Positions 19,196 through 28,475 of a stretch of 64,000 nucleotides of DNA are shown piece by piece. The stretch is taken from NCBI RefSeq assembly GCF_003014695.1, contig NZ_PYAS01000007.1, positions 248,001-312,000 of the forward strand. Direction: 5' to 3'. The stretch comes from Dyadobacter jiangsuensis (GTDB taxonomy: Bacteria > Bacteroidota > Bacteroidia > Cytophagales > Spirosomataceae). The notes beneath the pieces are model-generated. The model was not told the origin of the DNA. It did not search any database and was given only the letters and a program-made list of their open reading frames with translations. The position numbers were made by a program, and so were the translations under genes. Within the stretch, counting starts at the first letter, position 1. Each line of letters starts with the position of its first letter.

Positions 19196-19227
19196 TAACC
19201 GAGCGTCCTGATCAGGTCGCTCGGTTA
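19196..19227. terminator. Convergent hairpin terminator
   Basis: TAACCGAGCG pairs perfectly with CGCTCGGTTA across a loop that itself contains the palindrome CCTGATCAGG. It lies between the convergent lipoprotein and AhpD-like genes. Confidence 0.8.
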
Positions 19228-19238
19228 CATTTCACTCA

Positions 19239-19790
19239 TCACTCATACCCCTTCACCGCCGAATACCCATTCTTCATCACATTCACGGCCCGCGCCCGGT
19301 ACACATCCGGGTCGGTCGGGGCGGTGGTGGCAAGCCCGTCGACGTAGCGGTTGAACATGCAGAATGCAGCGGCGATGAGGATGGTGTCGTGGATCTGGCG
19401 ATCGTCGGCACCGTGCTCGCGGGCGCGGGCGATTTGCTCGGGTGTCACGTGCTTGCCTCCCCGTTGGACGCTGCCCGCGATGGATAGCAGCGCTTTCATT
19501 CTTTCCGAAAGCGCAGTTTCGCCAAAATTCTCTTTGACACTCTTGACAAACGACCAGTCCTCGTCTTCCAGGTAAGCACTGGCAATGGCGCCGTGGATGG
19601 TCTGGCAGAAGTAACAGTCGTTTTGGGATGATACGTAAGTCCCGATCAGCTCACGCTCGCCGCGGCTCAACCCTTCGTCGGAACACATCAGCGCATTAGC
19701 CAGCGCATTCATCGGCTCGGCCGTGTGAGGGCTGAACCGCATCGGACCCAAAATGCCCGGGAAACCTTTCTCAAATTCGATATGTGGCAT
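19239..19790 (-). CDS. Carboxymuconolactone decarboxylase/AhpD-like peroxidase-related protein
   Basis: A 183-residue all-helical protein with the AhpD signature C59-x-x-C62...H66 (CYFCQTIHG), which in AhpD carries thiol-based peroxide or alkylhydroperoxidase chemistry. The opening about residues 1-30 matches uncharacterised peroxidase-related enzymes. Substrate unknown. It lies downstream of the MetE-like gene on the same strand, with the second decamer array filling the intergenic space and ending about 28 bp before the ATG. Confidence 0.88.
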   Translation of the reverse strand: MPHIEFEKGFPGILGPMRFSPHTAEPMNALANALMCSDEGLSRGERELIGTYVSSQNDCYFCQTIHGAIASAYLEDEDWSFVKSVKENFGETALSERMKALLSIAGSVQRGGKHVTPEQIARAREHGADDRQIHDTILIAAAFCMFNRYVDGLATTAPTDPDVYRARAVNVMKNGYSAVKGYE

Positions 19791-19818
19791 TGGTAAAAGT
19801 TAATGATTGAATGATAAG

Positions 19819-20008
19819 GTCAGATGTGGTCATGTGTGGTCAGGCATTGTCATTAATGGTCAGGTGTGGTCAGGCATTGTCAGACGTAGCGTCAAATCAG
19901 GATCCGACAATACTTGACAAGACATGACAATACTTGACAAGACATGACAACACCTGACAATACTTGACAAAACATGACAAAACATGACAATACTTGACAA
20001 CACATGAC
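19819..20008. repeat. Decamer-phased inverted repeat array 2
   Basis: GTCA occurs at 19819, 19829, 19839, 19849, 19859, 19869 and 19879, exactly 10 bp apart, with an off-phase copy at 19891. From 19905 (CGAC) a TGAC appears at every tenth base through 20005, 11 units. Alternating right-arm units such as TTGACAAGAC and ATGACAATAC give a visible 20-bp higher-order rhythm. The spacer between the arms is only about 10 bp, so pairing would be tighter than in array 1. It begins 9 bp beyond the MetE-like stop and ends 28 bp before the AhpD-like start. Confidence 0.9.
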
Positions 20009-20017
20009 AATCAAAGA

Positions 20018-21079
20018 TTAAAGCTTCGCTCCCGCCAGCTTCGTCCCCTCCACGCGCGCGCGGATCTTTTCGAATGCAATTTCCCGGGCCGTTGAGATAT
20101 CGTCGGCAAAAGGGGAAAAGCCGCAATCGTCGGTGGAGCCGAGTTGATTGAGCGGAATGTACTCCGCGGCTTGCAGGAGCAGATCGCGGATTTCTTCCGG
20201 CGTTTCGATTCTGGGATTCAAAACATCCGTCACCCCCAGAAATACGCGCTGCCCCGGCCTGATATTCTGCCGGATCGATTCCAGAACGGACACCTTATCC
20301 TTCTCCCCTGCATATTCCAGGTAAAAGTTGCCCGCATTCAGCTGGAAAAACAAGGGTAACAGATCCGAATAAGGCACATCGGCGCTGTGGGTCGAATCGT
20401 GATCGCCTCCCGGGCAGGTATGGATGCCGATCCGGCTCCGTTCCCCGGCCGTGAAGCGATCGAGTACCTGGTTGTTAAGCGAAATAAACTGTTGCAAAAG
20501 CCCCTGGCTGGGATCGAGTTTCAGCGCAAGCCTTGCTTCTGTAAAATCGATCTGGACATTGTAGGCCTGCTCGTTGAGGCACTTGCGGATATCGGCCTCG
20601 GCCTGATCGAGCAAATCGGAAATGAACTGGCTTTGCGGGTAACCGTCGATGCCGGAGGCGGGGTATAACAGGCTCATCGCCGAAGCTGAGATAACGGCTT
20701 GCTTGACGGGCAATGCGGTATGCTTGCGCGCCTCCCGAAGGTAATCCACAGCGAAGTTACGGTAACGGAACGGGCCTGACGTCAATACTGGCAGTTGCCT
20801 CGTATGCCCATCCTCAAACGGGATCACGACGCCCCTGCTACCCAGGTTCAGTAAACCGTGGATCGGGTATGTGGCGAAGCTGGGCTTGCTCTGTTCCCCA
20901 TCGGAAATGACCGGCGAGCCTGTGCCTTCCAGGGATATGATGGTCTCGCGGGTAGCCTGCGAAAAAAGCCGGGAGAGGTCGTCGGAGGAAATCTCTGCTT
21001 TGGTATATGCCTGCATGGCTTGCTGCAGGTAAGCGGGCCGCGGAATGCTTCCGATCGGCTCGGTAGGTATAGTTGCCAT
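20018..21079 (-). CDS. MetE C-terminal-like (cobalamin-independent methionine synthase family) methyltransferase
   Basis: A 353-residue TIM-barrel protein resembling only the catalytic half of MetE. Probable zinc ligands are H220 and C222 (GIHTCPGGDH) and C319 (TDDCGFSP), with a possible acidic ligand near E256. Stand-alone members of this group (MetE core / methionine synthase II-like) transfer methyl groups from folate or methylcobamide-linked donors to thiols, or act on other substrates; which applies is not visible. I chose the ATG at 21079 because it gives the expected family start (IPTEPIGSIPRP); a longer frame upstream lacks family sequence. The decamer array follows the stop codon. 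Confidence 0.85.
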   Translation of the reverse strand: MATIPTEPIGSIPRPAYLQQAMQAYTKAEISSDDLSRLFSQATRETIISLEGTGSPVISDGEQSKPSFATYPIHGLLNLGSRGVVIPFEDGHTRQLPVLTSGPFRYRNFAVDYLREARKHTALPVKQAVISASAMSLLYPASGIDGYPQSQFISDLLDQAEADIRKCLNEQAYNVQIDFTEARLALKLDPSQGLLQQFISLNNQVLDRFTAGERSRIGIHTCPGGDHDSTHSADVPYSDLLPLFFQLNAGNFYLEYAGEKDKVSVLESIRQNIRPGQRVFLGVTDVLNPRIETPEEIRDLLLQAAEYIPLNQLGSTDDCGFSPFADDISTAREIAFEKIRARVEGTKLAGAKL

Positions 21080-21173
21080 TTTGCGGAAATGATATGGTGA
21101 ATGATTAGGTACATACATACGCGCTACCACCGCCGGTACGGTAGCCGGCCGTGGCAATGCATTACAAAATGTG

Positions 21174-21566
21174 TTAACCAATCATTTCCGGTGGGGGCGT
21201 GATGAAGTTGGGCGAGCCAGTTGTGGCAATGAGCAGCGGCTCCGCAAAACGGACCTTCCCGCGAGGAAGATCGATTTCCCCAACCCATTTACTGTGGATA
21301 TTCGCTCCGGGCAAATAAGTCTTCGCCAGGTCACCCAGCGTTTTCAACACGCTTCCGAGGGGCGTGAGCGGCGTTTTGGCAAGCTGCATTTCCTGCACAC
21401 GCTCCGACAATTCGGCAAACCGGTGCCAGGCTGACGCTTCCGACTGTAAAGCCTCGCTTCGTTCTGTCGCCCCGGCCGTTTTACCTGCAAAGAGCACAGC
21501 CACCGACCATCCCAGCGAGTGGGATAGCAGCAGTACTAGCAGGCCAAGGCTGGCAACGGTTTTCAT
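21174..21566 (-). CDS. Hypothetical secreted or membrane-anchored protein
   Basis: A 130-residue ORF with an N-terminal hydrophobic stretch (5-28) that could be a signal peptide or anchor, then a helical region and a short Pro-rich end. I do not recognise it. It lies 94 bp upstream of the MetE-like gene on the same strand, divergent from the TPR regulator. Coding status rests on codon usage and the signal-like N-terminus only. Confidence 0.45.
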   Translation of the reverse strand: MKTVASLGLLVLLLSHSLGWSVAVLFAGKTAGATERSEALQSEASAWHRFAELSERVQEMQLAKTPLTPLGSVLKTLGDLAKTYLPGANIHSKWVGEIDLPRGKVRFAEPLLIATTGSPNFITPPPEMIG

Positions 21567-21824
21567 AGACAGGGAGATGTACCTTAAATCTACAAGAATA
21601 CCGCATCATTCGTTGTAGCAATTATTCATTTCATTTAAATCAATCCATAAATAATCCCTTTTACAGCGGTCGTTTTGAAAAACTTATCCGACCGAGGTCA
21701 TATCCGCAAACTAATTCTATAACAGACATGCATGTATCCGAAAGTGAATAGTATTAGATTTACTCCGATAAACCTTTACTCGCTGATCGCCTTTCTGCCT
21801 TAAGGCATTCGCATTTAATGAATC

Positions 21825-23537
21825 ATGAAGCTCTTCCGTCCCCTCCTGTTTTTGCTGGTACCGATGGCACTGAATGCGGTCCCTGCATTCGCTCAATGGG
21901 ATCATTTACTTCATAGAACCTACCCCCAGCGTTTCAGAAGCCTGGATACCGTCTATATCAATACCCTCAATATGCGGGATACGGCATCCGCGTTCGCGTC
22001 GGTTGCCGCTATGCGGGCATTTGCGGTGCAGAATCATGACAGCGACCTCGAATTGGAGGCCGATCTGCTCAAAGCCTACTACCTTACCTATTGGTACAAA
22101 GGCCAGACGGAACGCATCACTGCGATGCTGCAAGATCTCTCGGCAAGAGCTGCCGCACAAAACAACGTCCAGATCAACACACGGGCGCACAAAGTGTTGG
22201 GGGATTACTACTGGGCGGACGTCAAGAATTACGAGCTGGCGTTTGAGACCTTCATCAAACAGGAAGCGCTGCTGAACACAGTCAGCAGCGAAGAGCTTCC
22301 CGACAAGACTTACCATTTGACGAACATTGCCCATGCTTACCATAACTTTTCGGATTACAAAAAGGCGCTGTCGATGTTCAGGCAGGTTTTGACTTTGAAA
22401 ATCAACCCGGACATGCACGCCGGGCACAATTCGGCACTTTACACGATCGGCGTTATTTTTCGCCAGCAGGGTAATCTCGACTCTTCCGATCACTATTTCA
22501 GGCGGGTGATCCGCAGGGAATCGGAGGGCAACTACAAATTCTGGGCAGCTATCGCGAAGGGCGGACTAGGCGAAAACGCCTATATCCAAGGCAATTACGC
22601 AACCGCTTTGCCATTATTGCAGGCCAACATCGATGAGGCTGTCGCCCAAAAGGACTTTGGTCTGGCTGCCGAATCCCTCATTATCCAGGCCAATATCTAC
22701 CTGAAAAACAACGCATTCGACAAAGCTGAACAGCTGGCTATTCTCGCCCGCCGGTACCTGAGCGACACCTACCCCGATCGTTACCGGCACTTCCAGGATC
22801 TCTACCCGATTTTTGTGAAAGTACATGCAGCGCGCGGCGAGGCACGGCTTGCCGGAGCTTACCTGGACTCTGCATTGTTTGCCCGCGACAGCTTGACTAC
22901 CAAGTACAATGCCAAGCTGATGATGCGCGCCCATCAGAAAATCGATTTGCAGGAGCATCGCTCGGAAATGGAGAAAGCCGATTCGGAGAAAAAACTCAAA
23001 ACCACCGAACGCAACCTCTCACTTCTGCTGGTACTGATCGTCGCGGCCGGTTCGGTGTATGTGTACACTACCCAGCGAAAGCGACACCGTCAGGAGCAAC
23101 ATTTGAAAGAGCTGAAAATCAAACAAAAAGAGCAGGAGCTCGAAAACGCCGCATTGCAGCTCAATGAATTTGCCCGTAATATTTCTGAAAAAAGCAGGCA
23201 GATCGAGATGCTTGAAAACAAGCAGGGCCCCGATGCCGAGGCCCTGACGAAACTGCGCGAAAGCACAATTCTGACACAAGAGGATTGGGATTATTTCAAA
23301 AAACTGTTCGGTAAAGTGCATGGTGATTATCTTCACCGGCTGCGCGAAAAATTCCCGGAGCTAACCCAGGGCGAAATGCGCTTCATCGCACTGGCCAAAC
23401 TGGGTCTTGGTTACCAGGAAATGTCGGCTACACTAGGCATCAGCAGCCACGCCGTGCGCACCACCAAGTACCGGCTGCTGAAAAAAATCGACGTGCCCGA
23501 CGACCGTAGCCTGGAAGAGGTAGTCATGCACATATGA
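21825..23537 (+). CDS. TPR sensor with membrane anchor and LuxR-type DNA-binding tail
   Basis: A 570-residue protein: signal peptide (1-23), a tetratricopeptide superhelix (about 60-390), a transmembrane segment (~399-415), a long coiled coil (~417-465) and a C-terminal helix-turn-helix (about 510-560) whose FIALAKLGLGYQEMSATLGI segment matches LuxR/GerE-type domains. This periplasmic-TPR/cytoplasmic-HTH design is common in Bacteroidota and suggests transmembrane signalling to a promoter. The target is unknown; the T9SS protein gene is convergent with only one base between the two stop codons. Confidence 0.85.
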   Translation: MKLFRPLLFLLVPMALNAVPAFAQWDHLLHRTYPQRFRSLDTVYINTLNMRDTASAFASVAAMRAFAVQNHDSDLELEADLLKAYYLTYWYKGQTERITAMLQDLSARAAAQNNVQINTRAHKVLGDYYWADVKNYELAFETFIKQEALLNTVSSEELPDKTYHLTNIAHAYHNFSDYKKALSMFRQVLTLKINPDMHAGHNSALYTIGVIFRQQGNLDSSDHYFRRVIRRESEGNYKFWAAIAKGGLGENAYIQGNYATALPLLQANIDEAVAQKDFGLAAESLIIQANIYLKNNAFDKAEQLAILARRYLSDTYPDRYRHFQDLYPIFVKVHAARGEARLAGAYLDSALFARDSLTTKYNAKLMMRAHQKIDLQEHRSEMEKADSEKKLKTTERNLSLLLVLIVAAGSVYVYTTQRKRHRQEQHLKELKIKQKEQELENAALQLNEFARNISEKSRQIEMLENKQGPDAEALTKLRESTILTQEDWDYFKKLFGKVHGDYLHRLREKFPELTQGEMRFIALAKLGLGYQEMSATLGISSHAVRTTKYRLLKKIDVPDDRSLEEVVMHI

Positions 23538-23538
23538 C

Positions 23539-26500
23539 CTATTCGATCGCCACTTTTTGAGTTGGAATACCCGCATTGCCCTCAACACGCATAAGATACA
23601 AGCCCTTCGTTAAATCACCGACGGGAAAATCTGCTTTTCCATTTACGAGCTTTCGGCGTACCATCACCATCCCTTGTGCATTCAACAACTCCGCATTGCC
23701 TGTAAGTTGATCGCTGCCCGTGGTTTCAATTCGCAATACCGTACTCGCCGGGTTAGGATACACCTGCATTCGAACAACATTGCGATGCTCCGCAACGACG
23801 ATCTGACTAAATGCAAACGAACCATCGAGGTCGATCATTTTCAAACGATAATAGTTCAGACCAGCCATCGGCGCATTGTCGGTTGTATAGTAACGATGCC
23901 CTCCGCTTCCCATCGCCGTCGGTTGTTCCGGCAACATTTCCCAATGACGGGCGTCAGCGCTGCGGTGGATTTCGAAATGGCTCGTGTTGACTTCCTCCGC
24001 AGTTAACCATTCCATCTGCGTAGCATTTTCAACCGCTCTGGCCGAAAAACTGACCAGTTTTAAAGGCAGCGGATCGGCATTACTGATAAAAAATCCGCTG
24101 AAACCGGTCACGTCGAAACTGATTTCCCAGCGGTTCAGGCTGCCGTTCCAGACAATATCTCCGTCGTTGGGGTTGATCGTCGTGGTATCGCCGCTGTACG
24201 ATCCGGGCTGCCCGGTAGCCGAAGTGCCGTGGTACTGAACGACCAGCAGATTAGCGACGCCGGTGCCGTCCGACGGTGACGAGGGCAGTTTTGCCCCGCT
24301 GACTTCCAGATTGAAAGCATCAAATTCGGATTGATTAAAAAACAGCTTAACCCGCGCGGTTGCATTGGCTGCGTTATCAGAAGGCAGTATTTCGTAATGG
24401 CGCTGTACCAATTTTACAGGTCCGGCCGTGAGCACGCCCGCATCCACAAACGCCTTCGCGCGTACATTCCCGCTCACGGGTGCGCCTCCCGCCGGCGTTA
24501 CCTGCGCGATCACCCGGCAACCTGTGGCCACGAATCCGTTGGTTGTGCCAGCTGTGATGGGTTGAAAAACCTGATCACCGTTTTGGGACAAACTACTTCC
24601 GTCGCGGTAGGATTGCAGCTCATAGGCGCCCATATCGGTCGTAAGATCGAAGGTGCGCGGCTGACTGGTAATATCGATCGGCGGGTCGACCAGGTTGAAC
24701 CCCGCATTAACAGCCGGACTGCAAAGCGAAAGCCGGAGGCCATCATCGGCAGTCATCCATTTGTTGTCGTCTCCATTCGGGTCCGACTGGTTGGCAAAAA
24801 GAACATCCGAGCTCAGGTTGCCGATCCCGGCGTGCCCGCCCTGCACCAAACTAAAAGAAACCGTCGGATTTGCCACCTGATCGAACATCCCGGCACCTTC
24901 CGAAGCGCTATTCCCCCAAATTACATTATTGACGAAAACCGGGTTTGACAACAGAAAGTTAAAAACGCCCCCTCCCTGCGTCGAAGCAGAATTACGCGCG
25001 ACGGTGCAGTTCAGATAAGTGGCTCCGGTTTTATATGCATTGAAAACACCTCCGCCGCTGCCATTGGTAGCGGCATTGTCGCTCATAACACAATTACGGA
25101 ATGCGGGAGCAATTCCTTCACCAGCCAGGAATACCCCACCGCCCTGCTCGGCGCTGTTTCCGGTGATCGCGCAATTCGAAATCACTGCCGAAGAAAAGTA
25201 CAAGACCACCCCGCCTCCCTGGGTTGCGGGAATCGAAGCGCCGCGTATGGTGGGGCTGATTCCCGTGCCGTTACCGTTTCCATCGCGGATAATGAAGCCA
25301 TCCAACTGCGCAGTGGGGCCATTGTTCACCGACACCACCGTGTGGTAGGAATTATCGCTATTGCCACCCGCCCCAAGGTCTCCGGAGAGGATCGTTTGGT
25401 TAAGCCCGGGATTCCGCTGCGACAATGCCGTTTCATTCCCCGCAAAGCCGCCGTAAATCGCCAGATTATCCAGCAGGTAGAATGCATAATGCCGCACCCC
25501 GAAAAGAGTCGTATTATAAGGCGTACCGGTCGGGACATAAGTCCCGGCTTTTACCCATATTTCCGTAATTCCTGAGCAGCCCGAGGCCGCGTTCAATGCT
25601 GCACTGAGGCTTCCCAGCGCGTCGTCCCAGCCCGCACCCTCGCCCGCTGATCCCTGCGCTACATACAGCCGGCCGGCGATCACATTCAGCGTTGCGCTGT
25701 TGGAGGTCGCGTCCCCGCAGGAATTGGTCACTTTTACCTTAAACTGGTTACCCTGGTCTCCCGCGACGATATTGTGGACAGTTAAAGTTGCTGTTTGAGT
25801 CCCGGCGTATTTACCGTCGTTCGAAAGCGGTGTGTTACCGCGGTACCATTGATAGGTGGGCGTTTCGAGACTGGTAGCAGCCACACTGAATGCCACGGAA
25901 GAGGAACCTGCGCAAGTGGTGATTTTAACAGGATGCGTCCCGATACTCGGAGCTGTCCCGGTCAGGATCGAGGCCCGCGCATTGGCGTCCCCGCTGGTCA
26001 GGTAGCCTGCCATGACGTTTACGCTTCCGTTCCCGAGGCCGCTGGTTGTGTAAATGGCGGTGGCTCTTCCATCCGCCTGAATCGTACTTTGTGCCGACGA
26101 CATACTGCCGTTCACTGCGCTGAAACTAACAGGCAAGCCCAGCACGGCGGTAAGGTTGCCGACTGAAACGGCTCCCCCTGCCGAGTTGGTCAAAAAGCTG
26201 GCTGCTACCTGGGTCTGTGTCTGCGAGCCGACGCAGAGCACCGCATTCGTGACAGCGGGCTTCAACACCAGCCAGGGGCTCGTTGTAAGTGTCCCACCTC
26301 CCACGGCACCCACGATCCGCGCGGCTTCGCTGCATGTCCCTCCCGCCTGTGGGTCGGTGTTGCAGCTCCACCAGTTGTTCGTGGCATTAATTGCCCCGTC
26401 GCTGAACTTGCGAATCGACAACGCCTCCTTCGTTGTTCCATCGATGGTATTTCCCGCAAACGCATTATACTGAATATCTGCCACAAAGCTGCTGGATATT

Positions 26501-27357
26501 GAAATAGCGCCACCCTCGCCGCCGCTCACACTGGCTCCAACGCTGTTGCCGATGAACCGGTTTTTCTCAATTTTCGTGTAAAACGACGGACTGGCCGCCG
26601 AATAGCTCGCTTTTAGTCCGATAGCCCCACCGGAAGTCGCGAAAGAAGCATTTACCGTGTTATTGGAAAAAACACAATTTGAAATCGTCACACCGCCTGC
26701 CACGGGATCCGATCCGCTTCCAAAGTAGTCGATGGAAATGGCACCGCCTGTACCCCCGTCGCTCGACGCATCAATGAGCACCGCATTGTTGGTAAATGTG
26801 CAGTTCTCGACCGTCATCGTACCACCTCCCGACATCGCTAATGCGCCTCCGCCAAGGAAGTTGGTCATGTTATTTTCAAATGCACAATTGGTTATGCTGA
26901 TGGCATTGCCTGGTCCTCCACAGAGAATGCCCCCTCCGCCATAGTGATCGGCGGGGTTCTTGCCATTGGTAAATCTGATGCCTGAAATCGAAACCTGCAC
27001 ATCGTGTATTGTTCCCGGCGGATTGATCAGGAAAATGCGGTCTTGCATCGTGGTCGTCATGTTGATGACGGTAGAACCCGCACCCGCACCGACGATCGAT
27101 ATGTTCTCTGCTTGCGTCCCGAATACAATCGGGCCGAGCGTAAGATCGTAGGTGCCGGCCGCAAGGTTGATCGTATGCGGTCCCCCACCCAAGGCGTCAG
27201 CGGCCAGTATAGCGCCGCGCAGCTGAGAAGTGGCGGTACCATCGGTCGTCTGAGTTACATTGAAGGTATCGGCGGCAACCGGTAAGCCCAGGCTGGTCAA
27301 AAGCAGTCCCAACATGATGGCCGACCATCGCAGTCGTTTGGTAAATATCAATTTCAT
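23539..27357 (-). CDS. Large secreted beta-helix/Ig-like protein with T9SS sorting domain
   Basis: A 1,272-residue surface protein. Signal peptide, then a right-handed parallel beta-helix rich in ISNCVFSNNT-type rungs (about 80-370), an Ig-like middle region (~370-560), a second beta-helix of the choice-of-anchor Q type (~570-930), beta domains, and a C-terminal T9SS sorting domain (YPNPASTVLRIET). Such proteins act as adhesins or polysaccharide-binding or -degrading surface proteins; no lyase active site is evident. The ATG at 27357 is used; a longer frame would need a TTG start. A terminator at 27392-27416 separates it from the collar-domain genes, so it probably has its own promoter. Confidence 0.85.
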   Translation of the reverse strand: MKLIFTKRLRWSAIMLGLLLTSLGLPVAADTFNVTQTTDGTATSQLRGAILAADALGGGPHTINLAAGTYDLTLGPIVFGTQAENISIVGAGAGSTVINMTTTMQDRIFLINPPGTIHDVQVSISGIRFTNGKNPADHYGGGGILCGGPGNAISITNCAFENNMTNFLGGGALAMSGGGTMTVENCTFTNNAVLIDASSDGGTGGAISIDYFGSGSDPVAGGVTISNCVFSNNTVNASFATSGGAIGLKASYSAASPSFYTKIEKNRFIGNSVGASVSGGEGGAISISSSFVADIQYNAFAGNTIDGTTKEALSIRKFSDGAINATNNWWSCNTDPQAGGTCSEAARIVGAVGGGTLTTSPWLVLKPAVTNAVLCVGSQTQTQVAASFLTNSAGGAVSVGNLTAVLGLPVSFSAVNGSMSSAQSTIQADGRATAIYTTSGLGNGSVNVMAGYLTSGDANARASILTGTAPSIGTHPVKITTCAGSSSVAFSVAATSLETPTYQWYRGNTPLSNDGKYAGTQTATLTVHNIVAGDQGNQFKVKVTNSCGDATSNSATLNVIAGRLYVAQGSAGEGAGWDDALGSLSAALNAASGCSGITEIWVKAGTYVPTGTPYNTTLFGVRHYAFYLLDNLAIYGGFAGNETALSQRNPGLNQTILSGDLGAGGNSDNSYHTVVSVNNGPTAQLDGFIIRDGNGNGTGISPTIRGASIPATQGGGVVLYFSSAVISNCAITGNSAEQGGGVFLAGEGIAPAFRNCVMSDNAATNGSGGGVFNAYKTGATYLNCTVARNSASTQGGGVFNFLLSNPVFVNNVIWGNSASEGAGMFDQVANPTVSFSLVQGGHAGIGNLSSDVLFANQSDPNGDDNKWMTADDGLRLSLCSPAVNAGFNLVDPPIDITSQPRTFDLTTDMGAYELQSYRDGSSLSQNGDQVFQPITAGTTNGFVATGCRVIAQVTPAGGAPVSGNVRAKAFVDAGVLTAGPVKLVQRHYEILPSDNAANATARVKLFFNQSEFDAFNLEVSGAKLPSSPSDGTGVANLLVVQYHGTSATGQPGSYSGDTTTINPNDGDIVWNGSLNRWEISFDVTGFSGFFISNADPLPLKLVSFSARAVENATQMEWLTAEEVNTSHFEIHRSADARHWEMLPEQPTAMGSGGHRYYTTDNAPMAGLNYYRLKMIDLDGSFAFSQIVVAEHRNVVRMQVYPNPASTVLRIETTGSDQLTGNAELLNAQGMVMVRRKLVNGKADFPVGDLTKGLYLMRVEGNAGIPTQKVAIE

Positions 27358-27391
27358 AGGAATGTTCAAAAAGGGAAATAAAAGGAGGGTA

Positions 27392-27416
27392 CGCTGCCGG
27401 AGATTTTCCGGCAGCG
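27392..27416 (-). terminator. Rho-independent terminator after the collar-domain genes
   Basis: CGCTGCCGGA pairs perfectly with TCCGGCAGCG around a five-base loop. Read on the minus strand it is followed by a T-rich stretch, so it should end transcripts of the two collar-domain genes before the beta-helix gene. Confidence 0.8.
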
Positions 27417-27423
27417 CAAACGT

Positions 27424-28446
27424 CTATCCGATCGTCGGATCATCCCCGCGTGAGCAGATCATGAACTCCATTGCCTGGTACGGCATCATATTGCTATGGG
27501 CTTCGTCGTTCCCCATTATTCCGATTGCACCTACACCCATCACCGATCCATTACCCTTTTCTTTTGCGTAGCTGTTGGAGGATGGACGTGTATTTGAATT
27601 GACCGCCCAGCCGCAATTGTTAGGCTGCTGCGAATTGCAAAGCGCGTTCACCAATGCCTTGTGGTTATGCGTCGGGATTTGCTCTTTGGTTAGTGTCACA
27701 GACGCTTCGCCCGCTTTTTCCCCCAACTTGTAAGCGCTGAGGCCTGGTGGCGTGCCGCAGGAAACCAGCGCGCGACCACGCAGGTCAGGAAGCCGGAATG
27801 TCCTGTTTTCCACGCCTCCATAGGTGTAGCCGAGGACTTTGAACAAATCAATATACTGGCTAAGCGGCAACTCCCGCCCATCACATTTCATCCACACGCC
27901 TTCATCTACGCCACGGCCAAATGGCCTGATGGCTCCGGTAAACTCGTTTACCTCGCGGTAACTGCCGTCGGGATGCTCACCCGTAACCGCGATGCAATAG
28001 TTGAGTGGCAAATAAGGCGACATGTTGTTGTGTGCCTGGTCACCGCCCTCCTCTTTGATTGTGTTAGGGTGCATCAAATTATTCGAGTCCTTCACATAAC
28101 CTACATTCGAGGCCCAGAAGTGGCCCAGGGGTTCGAATGTATCTACCCCATTTGAACTTGCGACGGCAGAATGATTGTGGGCAGGCATTTCCTTGATGGT
28201 AAGGGCGTGTTTTTCCGTGCCTGCACGAAGAAAGTCCGGCCGGAGGGGGCTTCCATTGGCGATCATTACCCTGCCCCTCAGATCGGGGAGATTAAAATTA
28301 TCCCCACTGCCGCCGAACTTGTAACCCAGCATCATAAACAAAGCAATATTGTTCGAAACGGAATAGGTTGCGCCGTCACATTTGGCCCAGCCCCTGGGAG
28401 CGAAGGGAAACGCGAACAGCCTGATTTCAGATATAAATTGAGACAT
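27424..28446 (-). CDS. Tandem-duplicated phage-tail-collar-domain protein
   Basis: A 340-residue protein containing two copies of the tail collar (microcystin-dependent protein, MdpB-like) module. Each opens with an RLFAF- or RPFGRG-type strand and a K/A-W-x-KCDG motif (KCDGATYSVSNN near 20; KCDGRELPLSQY near 190), and each has an NLPDLRGR or RLPDLRGR segment. In phages this module trimerises at tail-fibre tips. In Bacteroidota it appears as free-standing, non-phage secreted or surface proteins. No other phage genes are nearby. It lies 29 bp downstream of a single-module homologue on the same strand. Confidence 0.88.
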   Translation of the reverse strand: MSQFISEIRLFAFPFAPRGWAKCDGATYSVSNNIALFMMLGYKFGGSGDNFNLPDLRGRVMIANGSPLRPDFLRAGTEKHALTIKEMPAHNHSAVASSNGVDTFEPLGHFWASNVGYVKDSNNLMHPNTIKEEGGDQAHNNMSPYLPLNYCIAVTGEHPDGSYREVNEFTGAIRPFGRGVDEGVWMKCDGRELPLSQYIDLFKVLGYTYGGVENRTFRLPDLRGRALVSCGTPPGLSAYKLGEKAGEASVTLTKEQIPTHNHKALVNALCNSQQPNNCGWAVNSNTRPSSNSYAKEKGNGSVMGVGAIGIMGNDEAHSNMMPYQAMEFMICSRGDDPTIG

Positions 28447-28475
28447 AAGAGTGTTGTGTTAAAGGTTTGAAGATT

